From NCBI GenBank assembly GCA_020746875.1, contig JAGTJL010000024.1, positions 434,001 through 498,000 on the forward strand: a stretch of 64,000 bases of DNA, written 5' to 3'. Positions 24,200 through 38,260 of the stretch are shown piece by piece; position 1 is the first letter of the stretch, and each line of letters starts with the position of its first letter. This DNA comes from Rhexocercosporidium sp. MPI-PUGE-AT-0058. Taxonomy: Eukaryota > Ascomycota > Leotiomycetes > Helotiales. Position numbers and translations under genes: made by a program. Under the pieces are notes generated by a model. It was given only the letters and a program-made list of their open reading frames with translations. It made no database searches and was not told the DNA's origin.

Positions 24200-25010
24200 C
24201 CTTACGCTTAAACCTTAATATACTTCTTAGCGCAATTATTAAGATGTTATCGCACGATAGTCTTAGCGGTTTTAACGTAAACATTATATACTTAAAGCTT
24301 AAAGACTTCTTATTATAAATAAATCAATTAATTCTTAGCGCTTAAATACTCGGACTTTAGCCTTTCGTTAACTTAAATGCTTTAGATATAAAAATATTAA
24401 CTAAAATTATTAATAAAAATTTACGGACCGCCGAGTAAATCGCTTAATAAAAGAATAATTTCGCTAAATTAAATTATATAATAAAAACGAACGAGTATAA
24501 TAAATAACTTTAGAAATAGGCGCTCGATCGTCACGCAATAGCTACGTCTTCCTCGGACTAAATAATTATAAGCTTTAACGCTTTTATTGCCCCTCTTCCC
24601 ACTCGACCGCACGAGCTTATTAAAATAATTACGGAATCTTATTAAAAGGAAGCCGAGGCCGAAGCCAAAGCGTATATTATAAAGTGCGTAATATAATAAC
24701 TACGAACCACGGTATACCTCAAGCTTTACGAATAGATTAAGAAAACTATAAGCCGCTAATTCTTTAATATAGCGGTTATATAATTTATCGCTAAGAAAAG
24801 AATTAATATTTAAGCACTAGTTCGTACGCTTAAAACAGTTTTATATTAAACGGATATAACGATTTAGATAATAACCCGTTAAGATTATTTATAATCTTTA
24901 AATATAAAGAACGTTTAAAACCCGAAGGTCTAGATTATATAATATTAAGAGTTAATTCGTAAAAGGAATTTATATTATATGCCGGAAGTGTTTAGCACTT
25001 TTAATATTAA
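24200..25010 (+). pseudogene. Probable gag remnant of A2
   Basis: Plus-strand fragments such as NVNIIYLKLKDFL, ALDRHAIATSSSD and THRPHELIKIITESY-like residues follow the 5' LTR, where copia gag is expected. Frame changes and stops are frequent. The assignment rests mainly on position. Confidence 0.4.
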
Positions 25011-26249
25011 CTTTTTTTTAATTACAGTTAGTAACTTTAATAACTTATAGGCTCAAAAGTATTTTCTTAAGACTAAAGAAGCCGACGAGCTCGGGATACT
25101 TCTTAAATACTTTTTAGAATAGTTTACACGGTTGTTTTATTTTAATTAAGTCGATCGCCAGTATTAATAACTTGTCGGTAATAAATTAGGATATAATTAT
25201 TTCTTTATTCTTAGTTTACGCTTTAATAATAATAAGACACCCGACTTAAAAGCTTTTGATTCATATAGCTAAAGATTAAATAAATTTAAAATAAAAGGAA
25301 AACCTATAAAGAAAATATATTTATATTTAAAAAATAAAACTTACTACTAATTTCCCTTAAATTATACTCGTCTTTAAATAGCAGTTTATAGAAAAGTATT
25401 TATTAAATATTAAGATAAAATAGCTTATTTAAACCTAAAAATAGATAATTAATACTATAATAAGATCCGGCAGCGGTTTACTACGCTATAATAAAAAGCT
25501 TTCCGCAGGCAAATAAGCTTAAACAAGCCTTTCTTTAAGTTAATAAAAGATCTCTTAACGAAATTAAATAAATAAAGATTTAATAAATTAAATAAAAGGA
25601 AATCTACTTTTCCCGGAAATCTATTAAATAAAAGAGGAATAAGTAGGACCTACGCGCACCCGGTGCTCTTACTTAATCTGGCCGAGCATTTAACTGCGAG
25701 TATATACTTCTTTTAAAATTCACTTTATCTTTTATTAAATTCTATTTTGCTAAACAATTATAAAATAATTAATTTAATTAACGATTATTTAATATTATTA
25801 AAAGGATTTTTTATAAAATTTACTTTTAAGGATTTAATTAAGTATAAGAGCTCTTAATTGCCTATTATTAAGCGCGGAACTTAAATCATAAAAAGAGTAC
25901 TTAAGAATCCGAATAGAAAATTATTTAATCTCACGCTTTACAACGTCGTAGTTATAGAAAACTTTTATATTAATATTATCTTTAAAGCTTGTCTTTATAA
26001 GACTAGTCTTTAGTTTTATAATATAAATTACATTTTGAAATAAAACGAGGAAAGCTTGCTAATTAAGGAACACTATATAATGCGATAGTTAAAGCGTAAA
26101 TAGAATCTCGTTTTCTTTAAATATAAGTCACGTTTAATTTACTCTTTAAGTACTCGTAATATATTCTTAAGCATTATAAGAATTATAATGTTTTTAACGC
26201 TTTTTAAAAGAGTAAATAAGCCGTATAAATTATTTAAAGATTATAAGTA

Positions 26250-29200
26250 CTTTAAAATAGACTCGGAGCGTGTTTAGTATTTGCGAGCAAGCTATTTAAG
26301 CCCGGATGTTTTAAGGAAATTAATAAATATGACGAGAAATATTAAGATTATTAAAGTAATAAGGAGAATTAAGTATAAGTAATATATTTTAATTTATATT
26401 ACTTAAGTGATTTTTAAATACTTATTAAAAAAGAAATCCCTTAAATTATTTTAAAGAATTACTTAAGATTTGTTTAATTATTTGAAATACTAAAGTAATT
26501 ACTTTTAATTTCTCGTATTTAAATGCGAGTATAGCGGCTTATTTATTAATTATATATTATAAATAAAAGAATATAATAAAATGTTTTAATATATTAAGAG
26601 TTTTAAAGCTTAAGTTCGAAAGTAATTTAGACTCTTAATATATAAATTTAAGTATAATTAAGAGAAAGCAGTTATTGTAATTCGAGGATTTACGAGATAT
26701 AAGAGATGAGTTAATAAGCTCGGAATTGACCTCGAGCTCTCACTAACGGCAACTCATAAGCTAAATAGCGGAGCCGAACGAGTTAATTAAGAAGTAATTA
26801 ATAAAGGCATTAAAATAAGACTATTAGCTAATCTTCCCGTGAATTTGAGCATAGAATATATACTCATAGGGATTTATTTATATAATAAAAGCCTAAAATA
26901 AATAAATAATTAGCTATTACTTATTAAAGTTAACGATAAGTGGTTTCGGAACTATTTTTAATAATATAATCCAGCGCTTATTATAAGACTTACTATAGAT
27001 TTCAGACTAAATTAAAATAAGATTTATATATATAATTATAAAGCGTACTTATTAATAATAAAAAAAGCTAAAGGATAAAATAAGAAAGCGTTTAAAATAA
27101 TTACGCGTGCGTATATTAGATTTCTTATAAGTTTTCACGCTTTTAATATTTACAGGATTTAAGTGCTACGTCTCGACAGAATAATTATTACGCGTAACGT
27201 ACGTTTTAACGAAGATAGCTTTTATATTACCTTAAGTAAAGAAGTAAAGATTACGATTTAAGAAGCTAAGTTTATTTGCGATCTTATTAAAGAAGATAAG
27301 TTTATTATAAATTAAGCTAGAATTATTAAGAATATTACTAAAGATATAATTATTAAAGAAAATAATACGAATCTCTTAAATGAAAACTTAACTTAATTAT
27401 ATATTAAACGAATTCAAAGATTAATTAAAAGCTTTAAGAGTCAGAACTTAAGAGTAAAAGAGTATATTAGTAACTCGAGCATAATAAATAAACTTTTAAC
27501 TCCGGAATATATTCTTATTTTAAAAGGCTTTCTTAAATAAAATAAGGAATTAAAAGAGAATACGTTAAATTAAGAGTTTATTTTAAATATAAAGTATAAT
27601 TCAGAGGCATTCGACTCGCGTGAGAGTATGCAATTTATTAATCGAGATTCGAACGTATTACAGGATTAAGCGCGGGATCCGTCTCGATTATTACGCATTA
27701 AGATTTAAATACCGTCGAGACCTCGATTATAAAAGGAGTCTCCGGTAATAATTTTAATATTGCATTCTTAAACTAAAGTATAGAGTGCTCGGACGACGGA
27801 AGTAGGATAAGCGAGAGTAATACGCTCTTAAATTATAGCGGAAGAAGCTTAATTAAAATTAAATATATTTATTAAAAGTTTAATAAAAGTAAAAAAATTA
27901 ATTAAAAGTAAAAGAAAAAGAAGAAAATTATAAAAGGATTAAAGCGATAGAGTATTTATAATATTTATAATTATTCTTAAATAAATACGCCTCGATAAAG
28001 GCAACCTTAAGCTTAGGAGTAAGCTTAATTTCGGGGGTAATTAAATCCTCGATTAATATAATAATCTTTAGTCCGAAATCGATCAAATGCTTTAAGGGCT
28101 TATACTTAATTAATATATATTATTAAAAGAATAAGATGATTTTCGAGATTTAACGAAGACTATATATTATGTGATTGCAGTAGTAATATAAACGAGCCGT
28201 TAATTATTAAAAGAGAAGATTTTACTTTTAAAAATTAAAGTTTAAGATTTTTTATTTAAATTAAAACAATAAAGCGATCTTAAGAATTATTTAATAAAAG
28301 AGTAGTTTAAAGAAGATATAAGCTTAGAAATAAGGATAATAAACAAATAAAGTTATTAGACCTTAGAAGTATTTAATTTAAGTATTATATTAATATTTAT
28401 CCCGCTTATATAAGTTTTTAAATATAAGCTAGATTTAAAAGGATATATTTTAAGATATAAATCTCGAATTATTATGCGAGGTAATCTTTAAAGTAAATTA
28501 ACGATTATCTTTATATACGCTAGCACGCTCTTAGCTAAATCCTTCCGAATCGCTATAGCGTTCGTAGCTCATTTTGACTTAGAAGTTAAGTGCTTTAACG
28601 TAATTAACGCGTTTATTAACGCTCTTCGGAATATAAATAATAAAACCGTATATTATAGATTTCCTTTAGGTTTTAATAAGCCTGGACATGTATTACGAGT
28701 TAATCGCGCTTTTTACAAAATGCGTAATTCTTCGTATTTATAATATAAGTATATTAGTAAAACGTTAATAGATTTAGGGCTAATTCTATACTCGGAGGAA
28801 CCGTATATATTCACAGACCTTACTTATAAAATCTTTGTTTTTTTTTATATAAATAATATTTAAGTACTTTATTATTAAGACGACTTAAAGCTTAGACAAG
28901 ATTTCATTAAGCGACTAAATTAAGCGTATAATATATATAATCTTAAAAATATTAAATAATTCTTAAGAATTAAAATAATACGCGACAGAAAGCGTAAGAC
29001 TATCTCCTTAGTTTATAGCTAGTATATTAAGAAGATTACTTAAAAATTTAAGCAAATTAATAAGAAGTATCTTACGACACCGCTCCCTTAAATCGATTTT
29101 ATTAAGTATAAGGGACAAGCTTTAAAAAAATATATTAAAGCTTATTAAAAAAGAATTAAGTCGGTATTATATATAACGATTATTATAAAATTAAACGTAG

Positions 29201-29900
29201 CCTTTGCGATCGCTTAACTCTTACAGTTCGCGACAAATCCTAATCCAGAGTATTTTATAATTATATATTAGCTTATTCGCTATTTATTTAATACGCGCTT
29301 TTTAGGTATTATATATAAAAGTAATTAAGAGAGAGCGCTTTATATTACTTTAAATATATTTTTCGCGGATAACGTCGAAACTCAGAAGTTATCTTAAAGT
29401 TATATAATCTTATTATTTAGTAAGCTAGTAATTTAAAAAGCATTAAAGTAATTTACGATTATTACGTCGACTACTAAAGCGGAACTACTAGTATTAAAGC
29501 ATATTAAAAAAGAAGCTATAGCTTTTTAATAATTCTTTTAAAACTTAGCTCTTAATATTTATAAGACTTAAGAGATTTTTTATAATAATTAATAAACGAT
29601 TAAACTAGTTATAAATAATATTAAGAGGATTATTATTAAGCTTTACCATATAAATATTCAAAACATATAACTTAAGCAAAAGTATACTCGTAAATTATTT
29701 AAAGTAATATATCTTTTAACCGCTAATATACTTATTAATAAGCTCACGAAGAATTTGTTTCGCCAGAAATTCGAGCTTTTTAAAATACTTTTAAACTTTA
29801 ATGATTATCGATCTTAAGTTAAGAAGCTTTAAATATATTTATTAAAAGCATATTAAGAATATTTTTATACGATTTTTTATTTATAAAACTTTTTTAATTT
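26250..29900 (+). pseudogene. RIP-damaged copia pol of A2
   Basis: The integrase C-terminal region is seen near 26,740-26,900 (THKLNSGAERVN, then LPVNLSIEYILIGIYLYNKS). Reverse transcriptase runs from about 28,390 (YKLDLKGYILRYKSRIIMRG, TLLAKSFRIAIAF, CFNVINAFINAL, GFNKPGHVLRVNRAFYKM, then FFYINNI in place of YVDD). RNase H shows TTSTTKAELLVLKHI near 29,460. Numerous stops and frameshifts make it inactive. The order is that of Ty1/copia. Confidence 0.8.
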
Positions 29901-30611
29901 AATATTTTAAGTATTCGCGCTCCAGAAACGCCGAACGCAAACGCGAAATCCAGCCTGAGCCTAAGCAAAGTCCACCTAAATCCGGCCCGAGCTTATAAAT
30001 AATCCACTAAAAGCGCAAAAGAATCTACTTAAGCTTAGATTAATAAGTAATTATTATCTTTAAGACCTTCGCGAACTTCTCCAAATCTTATATAAGATTG
30101 CCAAATTCTACTAAAGATTTCATATTAATATTAATATTATTATTAAAGTCATCCTTTTTATTACGCTTTAAACCTAGCTTTTAGGAGCGTATTAAAAGAT
30201 TTAATTTTATGTTTTTATTAAATTTATTATTACTCGCTAAGTCTTTTATTAAGGCTTTTAAAGTAATTTTATATTTCTTAATACTTTATAAATCGGTTAA
30301 TAAAATGCTCGATTAATTATAATATAATTATTATATCTTTTTATTATTAAAGTCTATAACTGCAATTAATCTTTTATTATACTTAAGCATATCTCCTATA
30401 GCGGAATTGCACTTGTAACTGAAGGTGTAATTATAACATCGACTTTCAGCAGCGAAAGTATTAGTAAAGTAATGTCTACGATTATTACGGCTACGAACAG
30501 CAGCGCGAATATATAATAGACAAGGATCTATAAACTCTTTTCCTAAATCTTAATTAATATAAATAAAATAAGTTATTAATAAAAAGCAAGCTTTAAAATA
30601 ATATATATATA

Positions 30612-31989
30612 CCTCGAGCGCGCTTGATAAGAGAGCGAGGCTTGGATGGAGTGCGAGACGACTTGCGCTTTTTTAAAGTTAATAAAGAACGAGTGCGAGT
30701 CTCAAAAGCAGGAGGAGGGGCAAGAGAGGGAGTCGAATTAAGACGCGAAACCCGCGAAGTAGAAGGGATGTACTAGAAGCTATCTTTATTTAATATAATA
30801 ACGCTTCTGCTTAATATAACTAATAATAGAGCATTAGAAGAACGCGTGAGAGTCTTCTTAAATAGCGAGCTTAGCTTAGCACAAGAAGATCGAAGGAGAA
30901 TTAATTTATTATTAAAGTTATTAATAAGCGTATTTTCATTTTTACGCAAAGAAAAATACTATTAATTATCTTTAAGATCTATTCTGACGATTAAACGAGC
31001 AAGAGGAGGATTATTAGGAAGCTTATTAATAAGCTTATTACTAAATACTTTTTAGTTATCGAACTCATCTTTAAAATCCTATAATATAATTATTAACGAT
31101 TAGTTTAACGGTATTAAGGTTACTTAAAATTAAAGAAGAACTTACTTAGCGAGCTACGATTTAATTATTAATGCGCGTAATCGTTACTCTAAAAGCTTTA
31201 AGAGGTATGGCTAGTAATCGAGGAGAATTTACTAAAAGAGGTAGAAAATTAAAAGACAAAAGAAAGAAACAGGTAAGCAGGCAAGCACGTGAGTATAAAG
31301 TGCGTTAATATTAAGCAAAAGTTAATTATAATAATACGAAGGTCGATATATATATATTCTTAAGGGTGATTATGATCGCGTTATTACGGAACAGGACGCT
31401 TAAACTAATAATAAACTCATTAACTTAAGAGGCGGCGTATTATATAAGCTAATGAGAGGCTAGCATATACCGTTGCGGCTCTTTATTATATATAATAATT
31501 ATTTTAAAAAGACTAAATTCATTAATTATAGCTTAGTAACTTAATAATTAGACGAGACGGCACAAGATCTTAATTATAAACTAAATCTTACTTTAGCCCT
31601 ACTTTTAAAAACCTACGATTTACACGCGTTAGATATAATAATTAAGATCTTATTTACTTAATCATTATAGCTTAACTATATCTTTAGATTTTATTTATTT
31701 AATTATATATAGTTTAAATACGTGTTTATATTTTTATTTATTATTAATATTAATTGCTTAGTAAACTATTTATATTAATATATAAAGTCTTTATATATTA
31801 TATCTTTAAAGCGCGTATTAATATTTTTATTTATTATAGCATGCCAAGAATATTAATTTATTACTCGGCGCTATGCTTTTACTAAGAACTAATATATATA
31901 CTTAGGGAGCTTGTATTATATTTCTTAATTATTTATACGCCTTTAAATGACAAGGCTTGTTTATATAACGGAGCCTTATTATAAGGGTG
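30612..31989. other. Non-pol 3' segment of A2
   Basis: About 1.4 kb between pol and the 3' LTR, also present in A1 (18,401-19,804). It begins ACCTCGAGCGCGCTTGATAA and is GC-rich for its first 200 bases. I recognise no protein in it. An internal segment this long after RNase H is unusual for copia elements. Confidence 0.5.
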
Positions 31990-32178
31990 TGTCGCGCCCT
32001 AGCGCAGTCTACTAGTCATGTGTATGCTTTCGTAAGCACTTACGTATATATATACTCGAGTTACAGTCCTCTTTTATAAAGGGTAACGCTCACTTTAATA
32101 CATTTTTTGAACCCTTGCTCTTTACGTTAATTGTAGAGCTTTTAAACCACTAAAAGCCTGCTCCACTTCTGTACGACA
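31990..32178 (+). repeat. 3' LTR of A2 (189 bp)
   Basis: Begins TGTCGCGCCCTAGCGCAGTC, ends CTGTACGACA, followed by the target duplication AGGCT. Confidence 0.92.
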
Positions 32179-32183
32179 AGGCT

Positions 32184-33633
32184 TTATTAATCTTTATAAT
32201 TATGTTAGGCTATTTAAAACCGTTAAGGAAATAATAATAAATAAGTATACTTTATTCGTTTTATTTTATATTAATAAACGTATTTACGACGTCGTATTGT
32301 TTAACTTTTAAGTTAAATTATACTGCCATAGTTATTATAACGCGGAAAGACTTTATTATTAACGTAAAGGCGTATATAAAAAAATATTATAACATTTTCT
32401 TATAAATTACTTTTAATAACGACTCGCGATTTAATGCGCATAAGTTGTCCCGCTAAGTTAACTTTATACATAAATACCTATTTTTAATAATATAGGCGTT
32501 GTCTTCGTATCTACCTTTAGTATAATATATTAATACTTTTTAATTTAGAGATTTTTTATTTTTTTACGCGTGTTCTCTTAAAATATTCTTTTTATAAGTG
32601 CTATTCTAAATCCTTTTAATATTTTAGTGCTTATAAGAGCTTTACTTAATATAATTATATTAATTTAAAGCTTATAATTACTTATACTCTAATTAATTCG
32701 CTACTAACTGTAGTTATAAATATAATATATATAATTTCGTAGACTTTTTTATTTTTACGCGTTATCTTATTATTTTAAAATATTATAATAAAAGATATAA
32801 TATATATATAATTCTTATTTATTTAATTTATAAATTCGGCGTTTAAGAGCTCCTTTATTATAAAGAAATATATTCTTAGCCTTTTCTTGGACCGTTTATT
32901 TAATTATATTACTTCTTTTACTTAACGTCTCCGCTGAGCTTAAATAATAAGGCGCAGTTGACTTTAATTTAATACTTAAAGCACTTCGTCGAGGGTCTCT
33001 TAAGTTATATTATTTTTTAAAAGATATTATAATAATATATTTAACGGTATGTTTTTTAAGAAGAATTATTAATCTCTTTTAGGCTCGCCGTAATCCTCTT
33101 TTAACGAGGTATTTTCGTATTTTAAAGCACTTCCTGAGTTTATATTAATTACTTTAGTTTAATATAATAATTAACTTTAATTATTTTATAGTTTATTTCA
33201 AATTATAACTTAAGGTATTAAGTTATATATACCCTTAATTTAAATTAATTATTTCCCACTTATAATACTCCTCTTAAGCTCGAAATATTCGTTTTATTAT
33301 ATTTAACTTTAAGTCTATTTTATTATGCTTAAGCTTTTTAATATTATTAAAATATTTATATTATTATTATTAAGCTTTATATTATCTTTTAACGTATTAA
33401 CTCGTGAATTTAAAAGAACTAGTTTATTTTAGTGCTCTTATGAAATAAGTAGTCCCGTTTCTTTTAAATTTGTAAACTTTATAATTACGTATAAAATTAT
33501 CTTTTTAAAAACTTTATCGACTTTTATCGAGTCAGATAGTGGCTCGTCTAATTTAATATTATTTTCAGCTTATATATGTTTGTCTTTTACGTATTTAATG
33601 ACTAACTTGGCGTCTTAAGCGGCTTTAGGCTTT
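32184..33633 (-). pseudogene. Element C pol, first part of the reverse transcriptase
   Basis: On the minus strand, upstream of the A2 insertion, lie YDVVNTFINIK, FLNGFK and PNIIIKINKAL (about 32,380-32,184), which are the start of the copia reverse transcriptase palm, interrupted right before YGL. Further upstream to 33,633 is the diverged spacer between integrase and reverse transcriptase, up to the target duplication of element B. Confidence 0.7.
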
Positions 33634-33638
33634 ATAAG

Positions 33639-33853
33639 TGTCGGTATAACTGTACCGGGACATATAATAACAAAGTCACCTGAATAAATATCGATATTAT
33701 TAAGTGATTTTAAAGGTATTATAAAGTGTATTCTTTTAAGATAGGAGTAAAGCTCCTTATATATATATATACTAGTCCGGAACTCTATTAAAACCCTACC
33801 GTTTTGGCCCTAAGCTAAGGTTTTATATTAATAAGAATCCCTATAAATTAACA
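33639..33853 (-). repeat. LTR 1 of element B
   Basis: TGTCGGTATAACTGTACCGG at the start and AAATTAACA at the end, with a TATATATATATA stretch and the block CCGGAACTCTATTAAAACC. About 215 bp. Confidence 0.88.
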
Positions 33854-34176
33854 TAAGTAAAACTTCTTTTAAAAAGATAATAAAAGTTATAAACTTAAAA
33901 AAAAATATATATATAAAAAAGTAAAGAATAAAATATATTAAGGAAAAGAAGCTATAATAATAAAATTAAAAAGCCGAACTCTATTAACAAATAATAAGTG
34001 GCTAAGTAAAGAGCTCGGCTAGCCACCAAAGTGCTTGCTATTATTAATTAATTATAAATATAAAAAGAAATCTCCCCTAGGAATCGACTTCATTTCTTAA
34101 GCAATTATATTAATAAAGTTTATACCCTTAAATTATTAATCTATATAAGAACGAAGTATTAATAGATTTTATAAAC

Positions 34177-34577
<401 letters not shown>

Positions 34578-34742
34578 GTTATTATTAATTTAAGATTGAT
34601 TTAATATCGATTCGGTAGTGATTCGGATGTTAATAAGTAATATAATACTAATTCCCGTTTCTGTCGGTGCCCTCCGGGCTACCTACCGTATGTGTTACCT
34701 TCGCTACGCCCGCCTTATAGCGACGATTCCGTTACATAATTA

Positions 34743-35340
34743 CCTCTTTTATAATAAAAAGAAAAAGAAATGCGCTTATTACGTAAAATAAAAGACTCCT
34801 TATGTTTTTATAAATTATAAAATCTTAAAATTAACTCCGGAAATAATCCGTAAAGGCTTTGTGTTTAATATATAATTTAACTCCTTTAATACGTAAGTAA
34901 GGAATTCTTTACCTTTTCCGCTGCCGTGGTAATAAAGGATAAGGCTATTATAATCGCCGCCGCGACTGAAATCGATTCCGTTTACTTAATTACCTTAGCG
35001 GAGGCTCTAAAGACTAAAAAGGAGGCGTTAATAACGTTATTAAAAGAGACTTATATTCTTTATAAAAAGGTATTTAATTTATTAAATAACGTTAATATAA
35101 ATACTTTTAATTTTAAATTAATATTTAATTAATATTAACGCTTAAAGGCCTTATTAAAGTTCTTTTATTACACGGCAATAAAAGCGGCGAAAAAGCGTCG
35201 CCGAGGAGATTTTAATACGAAAGGAAATAAGGACAAGGCAGAGGAAGAGGATAATAAGCTTACGGCCGAGTAAGAAACTACTCGCGCTAAGCGCCGTCGT
35301 CTTCGCCGCTCGTCGTTTTAAAGGCTTTATTTTAGATTAG
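34743..35340 (+). pseudogene. Unidentified plus-strand coding remnant inside B
   Basis: A plus-strand frame, opposite to element B, runs through this region with occasional TAA stops. Its best open part is 34,926-35,132 (68 codons, starting MVIKDKAIIIAAATEIDS). In the same frame further on come KAAKKRRRGDF, a Glu/Lys-rich stretch and a basic KRRRLRRSSF. The composition is more GC-rich than its surroundings. It may be a fragment of another inserted element. I do not recognise the family and infer no function. Confidence 0.35.
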
Positions 35341-35639
35341 CTTCGTAATTAACTCTTTATAGCGATGCTTTCTTTATACCTTTATATAAGAGTAGCCTCT
35401 TATAATAAAATCAGTAGTTAAGTCCTTATTAAAGTGTTATTATAAAACCGCTTATTAATACTTTAAATTAAAGGGTAAATAAAGAATTTAATTACTATTC
35501 CTTATTTTATAAACTAAAAGTAATATAAAATATAATATAAAAAAAACGTAAGTATATATAAGAAATTAAAAATTAAAGAAAATCATTACTTTTTAAAACG
35601 ACACTAGAACTAGTCTGAATCGCCTTTAATTAGCCTTTA

Positions 35640-38260
35640 AATTTAACCTTTTATTTTAATAATAAAAGAATTTAAATTAATTAACTCCTGAAGAGCCTTA
35701 TTTAGATTTGCCTTAATTATTATATTAATAGAATTACGAGTTCTATTAATTTATTTCATTTCCGTTAATTCTTTGCGTTTATACGACTGTCGAATAGTTA
35801 TTATATTAATTATTAAACGTTTTTCCTTTGTTATGCCGAGTTTAATAATATATTTATATAATAAAAGAGAGTCTATATAGACGACGATAAGGAGGCGTAA
35901 AAAGCCGAGCTTATTAATTATTATAACGACAGTAGTCGATATAAAAATAAATATATTAATACTTATTATTATAACGTAAAACTCGGAAGCAAAAATAATA
36001 CGTATTACTCTTTTATACTTCGTTAAGTTAGCGTAAATAATATTATTATAGAATATAAACTTTAAATTCTCTTTTGTTTTAGTACCGATTAATATTAAAA
36101 ACCTAATTTATAAGCTTAAGTCTTTATTATTAATAAAAAAGCCGTTAATAAAGGCGTATACCTTAGCGAATCGCAAATCGATAAGTATATATCGTAAGCC
36201 TCTCTTTTAGTTATTTATTTACTATTAAAAACGTAAATTTAAGGCCTTAGCCTCCTCTATAGACGGATTTTAATATTATACCGCGATAAAGAGATCAAAC
36301 GTAGCCTTTAGTTAATATATTGTCGTAATATATACTTTGTGAGCGCGTTATTTTCGATAGGCCTTTTTATAATCTTTTTACTTAACGTTAACGACTTTTA
36401 ATTTTACTTTTTATTCCTTTTAAAATATATAGAAATCGTTTTCCTTTATAATAATAGTACAACTATTAAACGTGACTGATTTAAAGGGGTTAAGGACTTA
36501 TATTGACTTAATTAGAAAACCGGCTTTTATGATTTATTTTTATTTTGTCTTTAAGAACTCGCTATTTTTTAAAATAAAAGTATCGTTCGTTTACATTTTA
36601 ATTAGTTTAAAATAAGGGTTTTATTACGTAAATATTAATAAATAGGGGTTAAATGTAAAGGTTTTTATTTATAGATTCTCTTAATAATATTTATAATACG
36701 TATTAAATTAATAATTCCCTAATTCCGGAATGCTATATAACGAGAGTATTATTATAAATACTATTTTATAGGAAAACTCGTCCATAATCTTTACCGGTGG
36801 CCACGCGAAAATCTTCCGAAGGAGCTTAGTATTAGCTTATATATATGCCTAAGTAATATCACGAATTACTAAGGTCGATTCGGTATTGTTTTTCATTTGT
36901 TTTAATATTTTAATAAAAGCCGCTAAGTAAATAAGGAGTCGTTAATTAATTTATTAAATTATTAATAATTATATTAAAATATCTTTCTTTTCTTTATTAT
37001 TAAAACACATGATTATTAACCTTGACTTCTCTTATAATATAAAAGTCTCCTTATCTTTAATCTCGTCTATTATACGTAACTTAAATATTCGATAGCCTTT
37101 AAGTCGTGAGTCGCTTTAATCGATTAGTATAAAAACACCTCTTTTTATAAGTGCCTCGTATTCTGTCCTTTAAGATTATTGGAATAATAAACCTAGCGTT
37201 TTAATCTTGCCCTTAGCTTATAGTTTAATAGCGAGCTCTCGATCTCTAGTCTTCTTTTCCGTAAGAAACGCTTTTATATTAAAATTATCGTTAAATACTT
37301 AAATTCTTAAAATTAATTATATAAAAGGTAATTTAATTGCGATTCGGTGGGTTTTTAGTGTCGTTTTAAATAAATTATTAACTCGTAATCCCGGCTTATA
37401 AGATTCTTTTAATAAATTTTCTTTTTAAGGTTTAACGTTTAATATATTTATTTTAAATAAACGTATAAAAATTAATTTAAAGGTTTTAATTTTATTATTA
37501 TTTATTTTAATCTTATACGTCTTTCTCTTTATTCTTAAGAAATTATACGAGCTTTTTTACTTCTTCTTTTCCTTTTATATTATAATTTAATCTTTAATTT
37601 AAAAGTTATATATATAAGTTATTATAAGACTATTACGCGTTTTTAACGCGTTATTTATTTATTAGTTAGCTTAAATCTTACGAATCTCTTTTATAACTTT
37701 CTTAATAATAATAGCGCGTTATTTAATAAACGAATTTAATAAGTTTATTTTAATTAATTTAAAGTAAACGCTAAAAATAAATAATATAAAAATAAGGCCT
37801 TAAGGACTTATTATATTATTAATTACTTTTATAATTATTTATAATTTATCTTTATTACTTAATTTTAAGTACTTTTCCGTAATAATTTTATATATTTAAT
37901 AAAAGAAGCGGCAAAATCGTTTTACCTTTTTAATAAAATAATATGTTTTTATAAGTACGAGTTTCGGCGTCGTCCTTATTAATTTTCAAGAGCTCTTAAA
38001 CTCCTTTAAATTAAAATTAGTCCCGTAATCGTAAATTACGTAATTAAAAGGGCCGAAGTAAATGTCCATTTATGCCGACTTAAGTGCGTTAAATATAGAC
38101 CGAGTCGTAGCCGATTTAATAGCCTTTTAAAGTAGTTTTACTTAATTAAACCCCGTGCTCTTATTAATTATATAAAAGACTTATTTAACCCCTAATTAAA
38201 TTATATTAACGTAAACTATATAATTAAAGTTAACGTTATCTTTTAATTTAAATTTAAACC
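35640..38260 (-). pseudogene. RIP-damaged copia pol of element B (integrase, RT, RNase H)
   Basis: Minus strand, 5' to 3': integrase core with GPFNYVIYDYGTNFN near 38,050-38,000 followed by a basic region; reverse transcriptase end with EAKALNLRF and KRGLRYILIDLRFAKVYAF near 36,250-36,170; RNase H with KYKRVIRIIFASEFYVI and YIIKLGITKEKRLIINII (about 36,030-35,800), ending near 35,650. This is the common ascomycete copia polyprotein in which the RNase H contains KRVTRS-type and LGTTQEKRL-type motifs. Stops and frame changes are frequent. Confidence 0.75.

Larger units (their letters stand above)
23909..32178 (+). mobile_element. Copia family A, copy A2, full length, TSD AGGCT
   Basis: This is an 8.27-kb element with 189-bp LTRs at both ends, flanked by AGGCT at 23,904-23,908 and 32,179-32,183. 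It is inserted in the reverse transcriptase gene of element C in the opposite orientation. It keeps the pol region lost from A1 and about 0.9 kb of 5' internal sequence (24,098-25,021) that A1 also lacks. Confidence 0.92.

Noticed and set aside
33540..33640. Idea that sequence left of 33,639 is the continuation of the partial B unit (nested B in B)
   Set aside because: The similarity to 37,165-37,222 is weak, and the ATAAG duplication at 33,634 and 44,839 shows the whole three-LTR unit was one insertion in element C.
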